DNA of 64,000 bases from Nageia nagi (GCA_050084985.1 JBITNC010000001.1:212846001-212910000); one strand, 5' to 3'. Shown: positions 10,785-22,040, numbered from the stretch's first letter. Numbers and translations: made by a program. Notes: generated from the sequence alone by a model not told the origin.

Positions 10785-11510
10785 CCTAACCATTAACACC
10801 TAATCCTAACACCCATTAACATTAACCATCAACACCTCACCCTAACCACTACATTACCCTAACCCTTTAAACCTCCTTAACCCTAAACACCTTAACCCTA
10901 AACACCTTAACCCTTAACATTAACCTTAATATTAACACCTAACCCTTAACTTTAACCATAACCAATAACACCATTACACCCTAACTTAAAAACCCTAATC
11001 TTGACCCTAACCCTTAACTTTAATCATAACCAATAACACATTAAATCCTAGCCCATAAACCCTATCTTGAATCCTAACCCCAAACTATTACCCTTAACCC
11101 CAATCTATTACCCTTAACTCTAAACCCTAAATCCTAGTGCTTAGCCCTAAACCCTTAAACTCTTACCCTTAACCCTACCCCTAACCTTAACCCTAACTCC
11201 TACTAACATTAACCATTAACATCTAACCCTAACCACTAAATTATCATAACCCCTAACCCTTAACCCCTTAAACTTGCTTAATCCCAAACCTCTTAACCCT
11301 TACCGTTAACCCTAATCTTAACTCTTGACCCTTAACTTTAATTTTAACCAATAACACTAAACCCTAATTTGACTTATAACCATAAAACCCTAAACTATTA
11401 CCCTTAACCCTAAACCCTATACCTTATCCCTTAACCCCAAATCCTAAACCCTAAACTTTAAACCTTAAACCCTTACCTTTAAACCTTCCTCTAACCTAAA
11501 TCTATTTATT
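10785..11510 (-). repeat. Degenerate telomere-like array, CCCTAAA on plus
   Basis: Roughly 0.7 kb of CCCTAAC, CCCTTAAC and CCCTAAA units, so the G-rich strand is on minus, opposite to 2365-3530. At its left edge CCCTAA and CATTAA units interleave. A higher-order phrase recurs within the array (10820-11180 and 11200-11500) and again at 12935-13095: AACCCTAACCACTAAATTA, then CCTTTAAACCTCC-TTAACCC, then CCTTAACTTTAA..CCAATAACAC. Confidence 0.85.
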
Positions 11511-12929
11511 AATTTCTATGTTGTAATTTGTACATGTGCTAATGTATCAAAGTCATATCTATAATTTTGATAATATGATTTCTACTTTTAGAAATTTATC
11601 TCTAGAGAAGGTTGGTCCTTATCAGGATTAGATTGGTAATTACAAAATTAAAGGTTATAGAAAGAAAACTTATGAAACTAAAGCAAACCTAAGATTCTAG
11701 GTTAGTAAGTGCAAATAAGCAAAAATAAATATCCAAACTAGCATAGGCATCCATTATAGTAGAATCCAAGTTGGTTGAATAGTTTGATTTTGCAGCCACT
11801 AAATAATGCACAACACTCTAAGTAATAATAACCTACATGTATTTTGCAAATACAAATTAACTACTGGTAACCTCTCATAATCTATGAAGTGTAAATAGGC
11901 ATATAACATAATGATTTAAGAATAATGATAAGTAGATCATAGTCAAGAGATCAAGAAGTAGATTATATTCTATTATCATTGGTACAAGTACAAAATAAGG
12001 GTAATATCTATTATATAGGCCCCTTCTCTTACAATAGAAGTGATACTCATAGTTTTCTTTTGTAAAATATATTCTAATTAATTCCTAACAACCTATGATA
12101 GATAAAATATCTGTAACCAACTACTAAATTATTTACAATATAGTAGATTTGATCTCTGATTGGATATACAACTTAGATTCTAATTTATAAATATCTAAAA
12201 TAATCCTCTATGTGTGTTAATACTCTTCAGCTTGTTTGGTACTTGTGACTTGAATCTAGAATCCATAATCACCTTATTGGAATGGAAATGAATTTCATTA
12301 GGGTTTTGATAATATTTATAAGTACTTGCATTTTGATAGACCCATCAGAATTAAATATAGAGAAAAATGGACTATTTTGATAGACTTCTTCACCCATGTT
12401 TAGATCTTGGTGGTTGAAACTTGGACCTTCAAAATAGGAACATCTAAGGTGATTAATGTAGCTAAAATAGTTCTTGGTACATGATCCAATCACCTCCAAT
12501 AGGGTAAGAACCAAAGAAAATATCTTGCATGATTTTCCTACTATTTCGATAAAAACTAGTTTTCTCTTCTTTGTTGGATCTTTGTCAAAATTAAATATTT
12601 TGCAAAACATGACAAAATGGCTAAGTTAAACATTGTAATGATTTTGACACTATTTCAATGAAGTTCATACATCAAAAAATTACTAGATCTCATTGAATAT
12701 TATAGAAAATGTTCAAAAATTGTCTAAGTCTTAGCACTAATTGATTCTATGATCATTCTAATAAACTATATGCATACCAATACCATCATATCTCCACCAA
12801 AATCAAACACTATAGAAAATGCTTAAAATTAACTACATATAATTATTTCAACAATAATAAACAATGTAAAAAAGGACATACCCATACAAAACTCTTCTTA
12901 TATCTTCAAAACTATGTATGGATATACAC
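11511..12929 (-). other. AT-rich spacer with one unrecognised 113-codon minus ORF
   Basis: Between two CCCTAA-type patches. An uninterrupted ATG-started ORF of 113 codons lies at 12269-12610 on minus. It is lysine- and phenylalanine-rich and includes the stretches TKKRKLVFIEIVGKSCKIF and NHLRCSYFEGPSFNHQDLN. This is longer than most chance ORFs in the region and has a protein-like composition, but I do not recognise a family and see no promoter. It may be a piece of a mobile-element ORF. I see nothing else definable. Confidence 0.3.
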
Positions 12930-13095
12930 TAATCATTAACACCTAACCTTAACTCCCACTAATATTAACTATTAATACTTAACCCTAACCACTAAATTAC
13001 CCTAATCCTTTACCCCAAACTCCTAACCCTTTAAATCTCCCTAACCCTAAACCTCTAAACCCTTACCCCTAACCTTAATCCTAACCCTTGAATTT
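12930..13095 (-). repeat. Short CCCTAA-type telomere-like patch
   Basis: About 165 bp of CCCTAAC/CCCTAAA variants. It follows the same order of variants as the larger array at 10820-11180 (ACCCTAACCACTAAATTACCCTAA, then CCTTTAAATCTCCCTAACCC). It is therefore a third copy of that higher-order unit and not independent decay. Confidence 0.75.
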
Positions 13096-13099
13096 AATT

Positions 13100-13260
13100 G
13101 GTGAGGAATAATGATAATATTAATATAAATAATAATAAAATACCTTACCAAGGTATCTAAGGTTAGTTGGGATTAATAAATGCTTTATAATAATTTATAC
13201 CATTTGTAATAAATATAATACCATTTGCTCTTCAATGGTTTTACTAATACCATGTGCACT
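13100..13260 (+). repeat. Left part of a copia-like LTR remnant split by the Tat element
   Basis: This AT-rich segment ends at the target duplication GCACT (13256-13260). With the right flank (22041-22130) it would form a sequence ending immediately before a tRNA-iMet-like primer site, as in a copia LTR. The LTR start is not clear, so this is inferred from the right-hand half. Confidence 0.35.
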
Positions 13261-14153
13261 TGTTAACACATAAAAATGAATTATGTTTTTAAATCAATAA
13301 ATTAATGAAATATGCTTGGCTTAAATATATGTATTGAATGTATTAAAGTGATAATATCAATGTTTGCCTTGAATATGAATTTTATAATGATTATCTTGAA
13401 TATTGCATGGATTATATTGAATATTGCATGAATTATCTTTTTATTGGTGTGTTTATCTTGAATATTGCATGAATTATCTTGTTATTGGTGTGTTTATCTT
13501 GAATATTATGAATTATCCTTATTTATGTAGATGCATGCCGACCCATGGGTTGTATTATCTATTATCTATATAAATAAGGGATCTAATAGTAAGTCCACAC
13601 AACAAGGATACACACGATCCCGCGTATGGTCTTGTAAGTGGCAACCCCTTAAGGTATCTCTTGGTACCAACTACAAGGTTGTGGTTTGTGTGCTTCCTTC
13701 TATGAGCTATCCTGATATCAATGATCTATTCTGATATCACACTATTATCTGAGACATCCATATTGAAGTTTTGGACTTAATTGAGAAGTTAAGAATCATC
13801 AAACGAAGGCCGTCGGCATTCCTTTACGAACTGAAGAACACCACCGATGCTCTTATATCTCTGAAATGGACCACCCACGATCCTCTTTTTGCATCTTCGC
13901 AGGTCACTACATTATTGGAAAGGCAGCTCATTATTAGTATATCACCAATATCTTCATCTTTCGTTGTTAGGTATGTTCCATGAGGTAAGTACATAAACTA
14001 CAATCTTGGTTGGTACAATTACATTTTTGAATTGGTTATTTTATTTATTGCTATCTAGAATAAATTGCTATTCGTAGCTTAAATACAGATAATATTGAGT
14101 TTGTAGATATTTGCTTATTTACTTATTTGCATGCTCAATTTTATTTGTAAACA
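13261..14153 (+). repeat. 5' LTR of the Tat-lineage element (893 bp)
   Basis: Starts TGTTAACACATAAAAATG and ends TTTGTAAACA. It aligns along its length with 21187-22040; by eye about 94-95% identical, including the interval from ATGCATGCC to CCATGAGGTAAGTAC. It carries one extra ~40-bp unit of TTATCTTGAATATTGCATGAATTATCTT, which explains its greater length. The flanking GCACT matches GCATT after the 3' LTR except for one C-to-T change. Confidence 0.9.
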
Positions 14154-14243
14154 TCTAGTGAACCTGACGTGAATACACATCATTGTACTAAAACCCTAAA
14201 GGTTTTAGTTAGAACTAATATCTATTTTGTGAGTGTTTTAGTT

Positions 14244-15590
14244 ATGGATCAGCTTAAATTATGCTTGCGTAGTCTTTCAAAAAGAAATTTAGATGAATTA
14301 TTGGGGGAAATCAGACATAATGATTCAGAGGGATCTGGAAGAATGCAAAATAGTACTGAGGGCGATAATAGTAATTTTCAAGCTACTATAGAGGGTATGC
14401 AAAGGCAAATAGATAGATTGGCAAGGGGATCAGCTCTGCCTAATGATTCTTTTGAATTTGGTAGTCCCTTATGCGATGAGATTCGTAGGCACATGCCACC
14501 ATCTGACTATAAAGAGCCAAAATTCTACAAGTTCAATGGTGAAGGAGATCCAAGAAGACATATACAAGGGTTCAAGGATGAGTGCGAACTCAAAATTGGT
14601 ACATATCAAAGATTGCAAGCTAAATTCTTTCCCCAAAGCTTGGAGGGAGAGGCTCGAGAATGGTTTTATGCCTTACCTGAAGGGTCCATCACATCATTTG
14701 AGGAATTCAGTAGTTTGTTCCTGGAGCAATATAAGCATAACATCAAGAAGGAGATTATGCTATCAGATTTATGTGCTATCAAGCAAGGCAGTGATGAGCA
14801 ACTAGATAAATTTGTTGTAAGGTTTAAGAAGACATGGTAGCAAGTGAAGACCAGATTAACAGAAAAAGAGGTAAATAACATTTTTAAAGAAGTTGTTACA
14901 TTACCCTTACAATCACATGTTATCGATTATACACATCTTGCATTTTCGGATATGATGTATAAATTGTTAGAGAAGGAGAAAGTCCTTGTGAAGCTAGGGC
15001 TTGTGAAGTATGGCAGTAATGATAAGAGATTGCAATCACCAAAAAAGGAGAAAATTATCCATGTGGCTAAGAAGACAAGTGAGATGAAAGAAAGGAAATT
15101 TGTGAGATTTTCCATACCTCCGAGGTATATCCTAAAAGACCTTGTGGCGAAAGGGTTGTTACAACCCTTACCTAAGCAGGAAGAAGATCCTACAACAGAA
15201 AGACCCGCTTGGTATAAGGAAGATAGGTATTGTGAGTACCATCAAACTAAGGGCCATGCTACTAATGCATGTGTAAGCCTTAGGGATAGGGTACAGAAGC
15301 TCATAGAAGATGGATTCTATGTGTGTCCAGTACAGGTCAAGGATGTGGAGGTAGAGTAACATGTCAATGTGATTTTCCATGAAGATGTTTGTGCAGCACT
15401 TACAAGAGGGAGAGCTAGGGAAATGGTTGATCCAGTTACCTGCAAGAGGGAGCTACCAAAAGATCTAAGATGTTTTGATTTGATTGAGCAATTAAAAAAC
15501 ACACTAGCTAAGGTTAGTCTTTTTGAGTTACTTCAAATTTCAGCACCTCATAGGGAGATGATGAATCAAGTTTTTAGGAATAGTTAGATA
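14244..15590 (+). pseudogene. Tat-lineage gag
   Basis: Structural polyprotein that would form the particle and package RNA. The likely start is the ATG at 14244 (MDQLKLCLRSL); the frame is open further upstream but has no earlier ATG in the leader. The capsid part (about 14480-14990) carries YKEPKFYKFNGEGDPRRHI and LEGEAREWFYALPEGSI, typical of plant retrotransposon gag. Near 15230-15310 a Tat-type zinc-binding stretch, CEYHQTKGHATNAC followed by LRDRVQKLIEDGFY, is intact. One frame runs through but is broken by stops at 14838 (TAG), 15357 (TAA) and 15585 (TAG), each one C-to-T step from a Gln codon. Confidence 0.88.
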
Positions 15591-16300
15591 GATCGAAATA
15601 TTTTTGTTGCTGCTTTTGCGAAAAAAGCTAAGATTTGGGGTAAAGGGGAAGTTATTGCATTTAACCCTAATGAGAAGCCTAGTAAGGACATCACTAGGCT
15701 TCATCCACCTTTGTTCATTGAGGTGGAGGCCTTTGGAGTGACAGTTAAGAGGTCATTGATAGATGGAGGGGTAGCCCTGAATATTGCTACCACTCACTTG
15801 TTGGAGCAATTTGATCCAAATGTGCTACCTCCAAGGGAAGAAACTACCATGAGAGTTAAAGGATTTGATGGTATACCTAGAAAATGTGCAGGAACTATCA
15901 CACTACCAATTAAGGTTGGTAATAAAGTGCTTAATACTCTATTTTATATCACGGAAGGAAAGCCTTCATTCAACTTTATTCTTGGAAGACCTTGGATAGA
16001 TGATATGGAGGGAGTGGCATCAACATTACATAGGTGTTTTAAATTCTATTTTGGAGGGAATGTCTATAAAGTTGAGGCAGATGAATAGATGGTTAAGCAG
16101 TGTAACCTTATCCTCCTAGAGAGATTTATTCCATGTGATGTGGAAGATGAAACCCTTCAAGCTAGGAATGATTGGATTTACAGGAAAGCATTACAGAAAA
16201 TTAACATGATGGATATCGGGATTGGTTCATACATTATCATGAACATCAATGAAATCAATCAGGATGAAAACTTCAATGAATAGCAATAAGGTAAGGAAGA
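15591..16300 (+). pseudogene. Tat-lineage aspartic protease
   Basis: Same frame as gag. The active site reads SLIDGGVALNIATTHLL near 15750-15800; the D-G-G-x-x-x-N-I form is typical of Tat proteases in place of D-S/T-G. It is followed by MRVKGFDGIPRKCAGTITLPIKVG and NFILGRPWIDDMEGVAS, the conserved flap and the ILGRPW end of the domain. A stop at 16086 (DE*MVKQC) and another at 16281 interrupt the run toward RT; both could come from Gln codons. The active-site residues themselves look intact. Confidence 0.88.
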
Positions 16301-17660
16301 AGAACACCCGCATTCCTTCTCAAAGATAGAGGACCGCTGGTAGTCTTTTTTCGAGAAAGAAATGGAGAAAAATTAGTCGAGTATATTTCCGTATCAAGGT
16401 GGTGATAACGTTGGTTAGGATAGAATCCCAGAAATAGTGTAGATTGATGAATGGGTAAGTAATTATTATGTTATTAATTACAAGATTGATGAGGAAGATG
16501 CTATACACACTATAGATCTATTTCAGAATGATGATGCCTTTTTAGAAACATTAGGTGCTAGAACAAAATATCCAATAAGGCATGAAGGAAGAATTCAAAC
16601 ACATTATCTAGATATACATGCTTGTTTCAAGGAATCCAGAGATGATAAGATTAAGGGATTGGGAGAGTTACCATTCCCTTTGTCATCAGAAGCTAAGGTT
16701 GCTTGGTTGAATGAAGAAATTGAAGAAGTTAATATCGACTCTCAAGAGACACCACGAATACTAAAACGGGTAAGCTTCTTGAGGCACCATTGCAGAGTGA
16801 ATTAGTTCAATCTTTTCATGATTATTCTGAGTTGTTTGCATGGTCCTACAAAGATATGCCAGGGTTAGATGAAAACTTTGTGGTTCATAACCTGGTGGTC
16901 AAAAAAGGGGCAATTCCAGTAAAACAAAAGCCATAAAAAATGCCTTTTCAAGTTTCATTGCTCGTGAAGAAGGAAATAGAGAAATTGCTAGAAGTCAAAT
17001 TTATAAGATCCATTGACTACTCAAAATGGATGGCTAATGTATTTCCAGTTAAGAAGCCTACAGGTGAAATTAGAGTATGTACTGATTTTAGGGATCTCAA
17101 CAAGGCTTGTCTAAAAGATGATTTTCCATTGCCTAACATAGATATGATCATCGATAGTTTAGCAGGATATGAGATGTTGTCATTTATGGATGGATTTTTG
17201 GGATATAATCAGATTAAAATCAAAGAGAGTGATCAACATAAAATAGCTTTTAGAACACCTTGGGCAACTTTTGCTACAAGGTAATGCTGTTTGGTCTCAA
17301 GAATGCGGGAGCTACATACCAAAGAGCCATGACGGCTATGTTCCACGATTTTATTCATAAGACAGTTGAGGTATATGTTTATGACATTTTGATTAAATCT
17401 AAGAATAAAGAAGATTATGTACAAGATCTGAAAGCAACATTTGAGAGGATGAGACAATACAAGTTAAGAGTTAAGCCACAGAAGTGTGTATTTGGTGTGT
17501 CATCAGAAAAACTCTTGGGCATATTGTCTCAAGAAGGGGTGTGGAAGTGGATCCCAAAAAGATAAAAGCCATCACGGAAATGGCACCTCCAACAAATCTT
17601 AGGTAATTAAGGAGTTTACAAGGTAAAATACAGGCCATTAGAAGATTTATATGTCAATTA
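16301..17660 (+). pseudogene. Tat-lineage reverse transcriptase (frameshifted, YVDD lost)
   Basis: A linker with several stops precedes a good RT domain: PFPLSSEAKVAWL, LFAWSYKDMPGLDENFVVH, VFPVKKPTGEIRVCTDFRDL, LPNIDMIIDSLAGYEMLSFMD. A one-base deletion near 17268 shifts PWGNFCYKVMLFGLKNAGATYQ into the next frame. The catalytic YVDD box at 17374-17385 reads YVYD, so one of two metal-binding Asp residues is gone. A second frameshift near 17535 leads into KKIKAITEMAPPTNLR. A stop at 16934 also breaks it. The enzyme is dead. Confidence 0.9.
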
Positions 17661-18263
17661 ATGGATAAGATAGCTCCTATGTCTCATCTACTTAAGAAAG
17701 ATGTTGAGTTTAAATGGGATAATAAATGTCAGGAGTCATTTGATAAGATAAAAGAATATCTGTTGCACCCATCGATGTTAGCTCCATATAGGCATGGAGA
17801 ACCCCTTTGGCTTTATGTTTCAGCTACAAAGCATGCATTTGGAGTAATGCTTGCTAAGAAGGAGGAGGATGGTAAAGAGAGGGCTATCTATTTTATTAGC
17901 AGGACATTGAAAGATTATGAGACTAGATACACTCCTATTGAGAAGTTATGTCAATGTGTGGTGTTTGCTACTGAAAAGTTGCAGCATTACCTAATCAATA
18001 GCACTACACATGTGCTTACACAAGCAGATCTATTGAGGTATTTAATGTCAAAGCCTTACCTTGATGGAAGAGCAGCAAAATGGGTCATGTTACTTCAAGA
18101 ATTTGATCTTAGATTTGTCAAGCAGAAATCAATTAAGGGACATGCAATCATAGATTTTATGGTAGAATTCCCCATAGGGGATAGTACAGAGCTCAGAGAA
18201 GAATTCAAGGATGAATGTGCATTAATAGATATAGCAAAGGTTGTAGAAAAGGACTACCCATAG
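17661..18263 (+). pseudogene. First RNase H domain of the Tat polyprotein
   Basis: Continuous 200-codon stretch matching the RT-linked RNase H: ECLLHPSM-type connection, LWLYVSATKHAFGVML, ERAIYFISRTLKDYETRYTP, EKLCQCVVFATEKLQHYL, and GRAAKWVMLLQEFDLRF. As in other Tat elements, the first catalytic Asp position is not Asp (LYVSATKHA). This domain is thought to be degenerate in the lineage and replaced by the second RNase H downstream. It ends at a TAG (18261-18263) one step from Gln. Confidence 0.85.
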
Positions 18264-18700
18264 TCTATTTATGACCATGATAGGATCGTTGACATTCCAT
18301 TTCCAAGAGAATCTAAACCTTGGAAGTTATACTTTGATGGGTCTAGGTGTATGCATGGGTCAAGAGTAGGAATTGCGTTAATATGCCCACAGAATGATGT
18401 CATTCCTATGTCCTACAAATTGTCATTCGAATGCACTAACAATATGGCAGAATATGAAGCTCTTATATTGGGCTTGAAGGCAGCTATAGAAATTGGTATT
18501 TCATGGATATATATTTATGGAGATTCATAGCTAATAGTCAAATAGGTCAACGAGGTTTACAAGACTAAAGATGAAAAGCTTATCCCTTATAGGGATTACA
18601 TTATCAAGTTACTCACATATTTCAAAGGATATCAATTGGAAAGTATCCCAAGGAGTAGCAACAGACTAGCAGATGCAATGGCAAGTGCGACATCACTTAT
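18264..18700 (+). pseudogene. Second (archaeal-type) RNase H, Tat hallmark
   Basis: In frame after the stop at 18261. It carries WKLYFDGSRCMHGSRVGIAL, ECTNNMAEYEALILGLKAA, IYIYGDS and SSNRLADAMAS. The D, E, D and D expected for RNase H catalysis (in FDGS, AEYEA, YGDS and LADAMA) are all visible. Two TAG codons in the GDS*LIVK*VNE segment (18528 and 18543) sit where the family has Gln, so both are C-to-T changes. An additional RNase H placed here is diagnostic for Tat elements. Confidence 0.88.
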
Positions 18701-18779
18701 ACCATTGGAAGTTGAGGACAAAGAAACTAGCTTCACCATCAGAAACTTAGAAACTTCATCCACTACTGGAGGAAGTGAA

Positions 18780-20078
18780 ATATGTGTGGTTCAAAGAGTT
18801 GGGTATGAGAAGAGTCCATGGTACCAACATATCTATAGATATTTGAAGGATGATTTTATTGATACTGCTTTTGATAAGCGAGAGCAAATCAGAATCAAGA
18901 GGCTTGCAACTAGGTACATTATCATTGGTAATGTGCTTTACAAAAGGTCATTTAATGGTATTCTTTTAAGGTGCCTTCTTACTATGGAAATTGCAATAGT
19001 ATTAGAACATGCCCATGGGAGAGCATGTGGAGGGCATTTTAATGGGAGATCAATTTTTGGCAAGCTGATCAGGATGGGTTATTGGTGGCCTACCATGGAG
19101 CATGACTATTTTGAGCATGTCAAGAAATGTGAGCAATGTCAAAGGAATGCACACCTTGAGCTTACACCAACTCAAGAATTGAATTATTTTACATCACCAT
19201 GGACTTTCTCTATGTGGGCTATGGATTTCATGGGAGTTATTAACCCACCATCTAGTGAGGGGCATAAGTTTATCTTAGTTGCTACAGAATATTATATGAA
19301 ATGGGTTGAGGCTATCCCTTTAAAAATAGCTACACAAAAACATGTGATCAAGTTCATCAAGGAATACATCATTTGTATGTTTGGTATACCACAAAGGTTG
19401 GTTATGGACAATGGGACTAATTTCACAGGTAAGGATATCAAAGAATTTTGCCAGAAAATGAAGATTAAGTAGAGGTTTTCTTCAGTTTACTACCCCCAAG
19501 GTAATGGGCAAGCAGAGGCTACAAATAAGATGATCAAAGGGATATTGGCCAAGAATATCAAGAAGAATGGGAGAGATTAGCATGAGTAATTACCTTATGC
19601 TTTATGGGCATATAGGACAAGTGAAAGGATAGCAATAAGTGCCACCCCATACTCTCTTGTGTTTGGAGATGAAGCAGTTATTCCTCTTGAGATTGAGATC
19701 CCATCTTTGAGGATTGCACTCAAGGATGTGATGAAGGAACCACAATATTTGGAGGCAAGAGTGAATCAACTTGAAGCACTAGATGAAAAGAGAATCAATG
19801 CATTAGAACACCTCAGAGCATATCAGCAGAGGATTAAAATATCATATGGCAAGAGAGTGGTCCCTAAGGATTTTGAGGTTGGAGATATGGTCTTGCAGGA
19901 GAATATTTCCAATACTATAGCCAAAGATGAGCTTAAGGGAAAGTTTGAGCCCAATTGGGTAGGACCATACCTTATTATAGAAGTATTTGGTAGAGGTGCC
20001 TACAGGTTGTCTACATTGGATGGGGAGATTCTCAAGAATCCCATTAATGCTAGGCATTTGAAGAAGTATTACATTTAG
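18780..20078 (+). pseudogene. Tat-lineage integrase
   Basis: N-terminal zinc-binding residues are visible in HAHGRACGGHF and CEQCQRN. The core domain follows, with catalytic residues in WAMDFMG (Asp), RLVMDNGTNF (Asp) and YYPQGNGQAEATNK (Glu). The C-terminal part runs to GRGAYRLSTLDGEILKNPIN and ends NARHLKKYYI at a TAG (20076-20078), which fits the normal end of Tat integrases without a chromodomain. Stops at 19470, 19578 and 19587 replace codons such as Trp and Gln in the D-W-H-E-Q-L-P-Y motif. The DDE triad is intact but the ORF is broken. Confidence 0.9.
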
Positions 20079-21186
20079 GCGGCCTGCGGGTTGATACGAG
20101 CGTTTGGGTTGTATCAAAGTATACTAAAGGAATGATCATGCGAGTAGATGTCATAGAAGCAAATTAGAGAGTCAGTTTGAGGGTAGAAGAGGAGCACCCA
20201 TGCTCCATATCCATTAAGAACGGACCACCCATGATCCTATTGCTAAGCCAGAAGCAGTTGGTATGAAGATCCTTTATGCCTCTTATCGGAGTTCTAGCCC
20301 CCAGAGTGGTCAGATTTATTAGTCTTGATAGATTTATTAGATTATTAGCTTATCATGCCTCTTGGTGGAGTTTTAGCTCCATTAGTTTATCATTATTTTG
20401 TAGAGTTTAGTTCTTATGCAACTGCAGCATGCCTCTTGGTGAGAAGTCTCAATTGTGGGGAACTTAGCTCTCATCAGCTTATCATGCCTCTTGGTGAAGT
20501 TTCAGCTCCATTAGTTTATCATTATTTGTGGAGTTCAGTTCTTATGCAACTGTAGCATGCCTCTTGGTGCAAAGTCTCAGTTGTGTGGAGCTTAGCTCTC
20601 ACATATCAGCTTATCATTATTTTGCAGAGTTCGATTCTTATGCAACTGTAGCATACCTCTTGGTGCGAAGTCTTAGTTGTATGGAACTTAGCTCTCCCTC
20701 GTGTGTGGTTATGGTTATCATGTCTTGTCTTGTGATGTGGTCATGTGTGTTGTCATGTGTTATCATGTCTTGTCAAGTTATCGTCAGGTCGTCATGTGTG
20801 TTGTCATGGTTGTCATGTCTTGTCTTGTGATGTGGTCTTGTCAGGTCATCTGTCAGGTCATTGTCATGCATGTTGTTAGGTTTGTTTTCATGGGTCATTA
20901 GTATTGTGGCAAGATTATCAACTTATCAAATTATCAGATATATCAGGCTATCACCTTCTATGGTAAAATGCAAGGGGCAAGCATGCCCAAGGTAATATCA
21001 AAAGGGAGTTTTCTCAACCTATATCTAGTACTAATAAGCTTTATCATGATGTTGTTTAAGTTTAGAATGGTTAGTGCTTATCATTACCTATAAAAATTGT
21101 TTGCTATGATGTTGTGTTTTTACTTTGAATGTAAAATCTCAACTCACCTCATGTTTCTTTCGATTTCACATCCAAAGTGGGGCATC
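20079..21186 (+). repeat. 3' non-coding region of the Tat element with tandem repeats
   Basis: Three imperfect ~130-bp units occupy 20344-20700. Each has GCTTATCATGCCTCTTGGTG, AGTTCTTATGCAACTGTAGCAT and AACTTAGCTCTC. A simple TGTCATG/TGTCTTG-rich stretch follows at 20700-20880. Such repeats between integrase and 3' LTR are common in Tat elements. The polypurine tract AAAGTGGGG (21174-21182) lies directly before the LTR. Confidence 0.8.
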
Positions 21187-22040
21187 TGCTAAACACATAA
21201 AAATGAATTTATGTTTTTAAATCAATAAATTAATGAAATATGCTTGGCTTAAATATATGTATTGAATGTATTAAAGTGATAATATCAATGTTTGCCTTGA
21301 ATATGAATTTTATAATGATTATCTTGAATATTGCATGGATTATCTTGAATATTGCATGAATTATCTTATTATTGGTGTGTTTATCTTGAATATTGTGAAT
21401 TATCCTTATTTATGTAGATGCATGCCAACCCAAGGGTTGTATTATCTATTTTCTATATAAATAAGGGATCTAATAGTAAGTCCACACAACAAGGATACAC
21501 ACGATCCTGCGTATGGTCTTGTAAGTGGCAACCCCTGAAGGTATCTCTTGGTACTACCTACAAGGCTATGGTTTGTGTGCTTCCTTCTGCGAGCTATCCT
21601 GACATCAACGATCTATTCTGATATCACATTATTATCTAAGACATCCATATTGAAGTTCTAGACTTAATCGAGAAGTTAAGAATCATCAAATGAAGGCCGT
21701 CAGCATTCCTTTACGAACCAAAGAACACCACTGGTGCTCTTATATCTCTGAAATGGACCACCTACGGTCCTCTTTTTGCATCTTCACAGGTCACTACATT
21801 GTTGGAAAGGCAGCTCATTATTAGTATATCACCAATATCTTCATCTTTCGTTGTTAGGTATGTTCCATGAGGTAAGTACACAAACTACAGTCTTGGTTGG
21901 TACAATTACATTTCTAAATTGGTTATTTTGTTTATTGCTATCTAGAATAAATTGCTATCCATAGCTTAAATACAGATAATATTGAGTTTGTAGATATTTG
22001 CTTATTTACTTATTTACACGCTCAATTTTATTTGTAAATA
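21187..22040 (+). repeat. 3' LTR of the Tat-lineage element (854 bp)
   Basis: Starts TGCTAAACACATAAAAATG after the polypurine tract and ends TTTGTAAATA, where CA has become TA. It is followed by GCATT, the target-site copy matching GCACT at 13256. It is shorter than the 5' LTR by one ~40-bp unit. Confidence 0.9.

Larger units (their letters stand above)
8075..10785 (+). repeat. CATTAA-rich satellite-like array with higher-order structure
   Basis: About 2.7 kb built largely from degenerate ACATTA/ATTAAC hexamers. A longer phrase, ATTACCATTAAAATAACATGAATATAACATTAACATCACATTGCATTAACATTGACATAGCATTAACA, recurs near 8285, 8808, 8960, 9087, 9838, 10008 and 10119, so there is a higher-order unit of roughly 110-170 bp. 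Three copies of an unrelated ~300-bp sequence interrupt it. No coding potential is evident; ORFs here translate to two-residue repeats. Confidence 0.8.
13261..22040 (+). mobile_element. Tat-lineage Ty3/gypsy retrotransposon, complete layout, inactive (8.8 kb)
   Basis: The order is LTR, gag, protease, RT, RNase H, second RNase H, integrase, tandem-repeat 3' region, PPT, LTR. The extra RNase H after the first is the hallmark of the Tat lineage. No chromodomain follows the integrase. A 5-bp target duplication (GCACT/GCATT) frames it. The polyprotein carries at least a dozen in-frame stops, most explainable by C-to-T at CAG/CAA or G-to-A at TGG, and at least three frameshifts, and one catalytic RT Asp is lost. 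It can no longer move by itself. It is nested in a copia-like LTR. Confidence 0.92.

Noticed and set aside
20355-20901. Cys/Val/Ser-rich ORFs after the integrase
   Set aside because: They are translations of the tandem repeats in the Tat 3' non-coding region.
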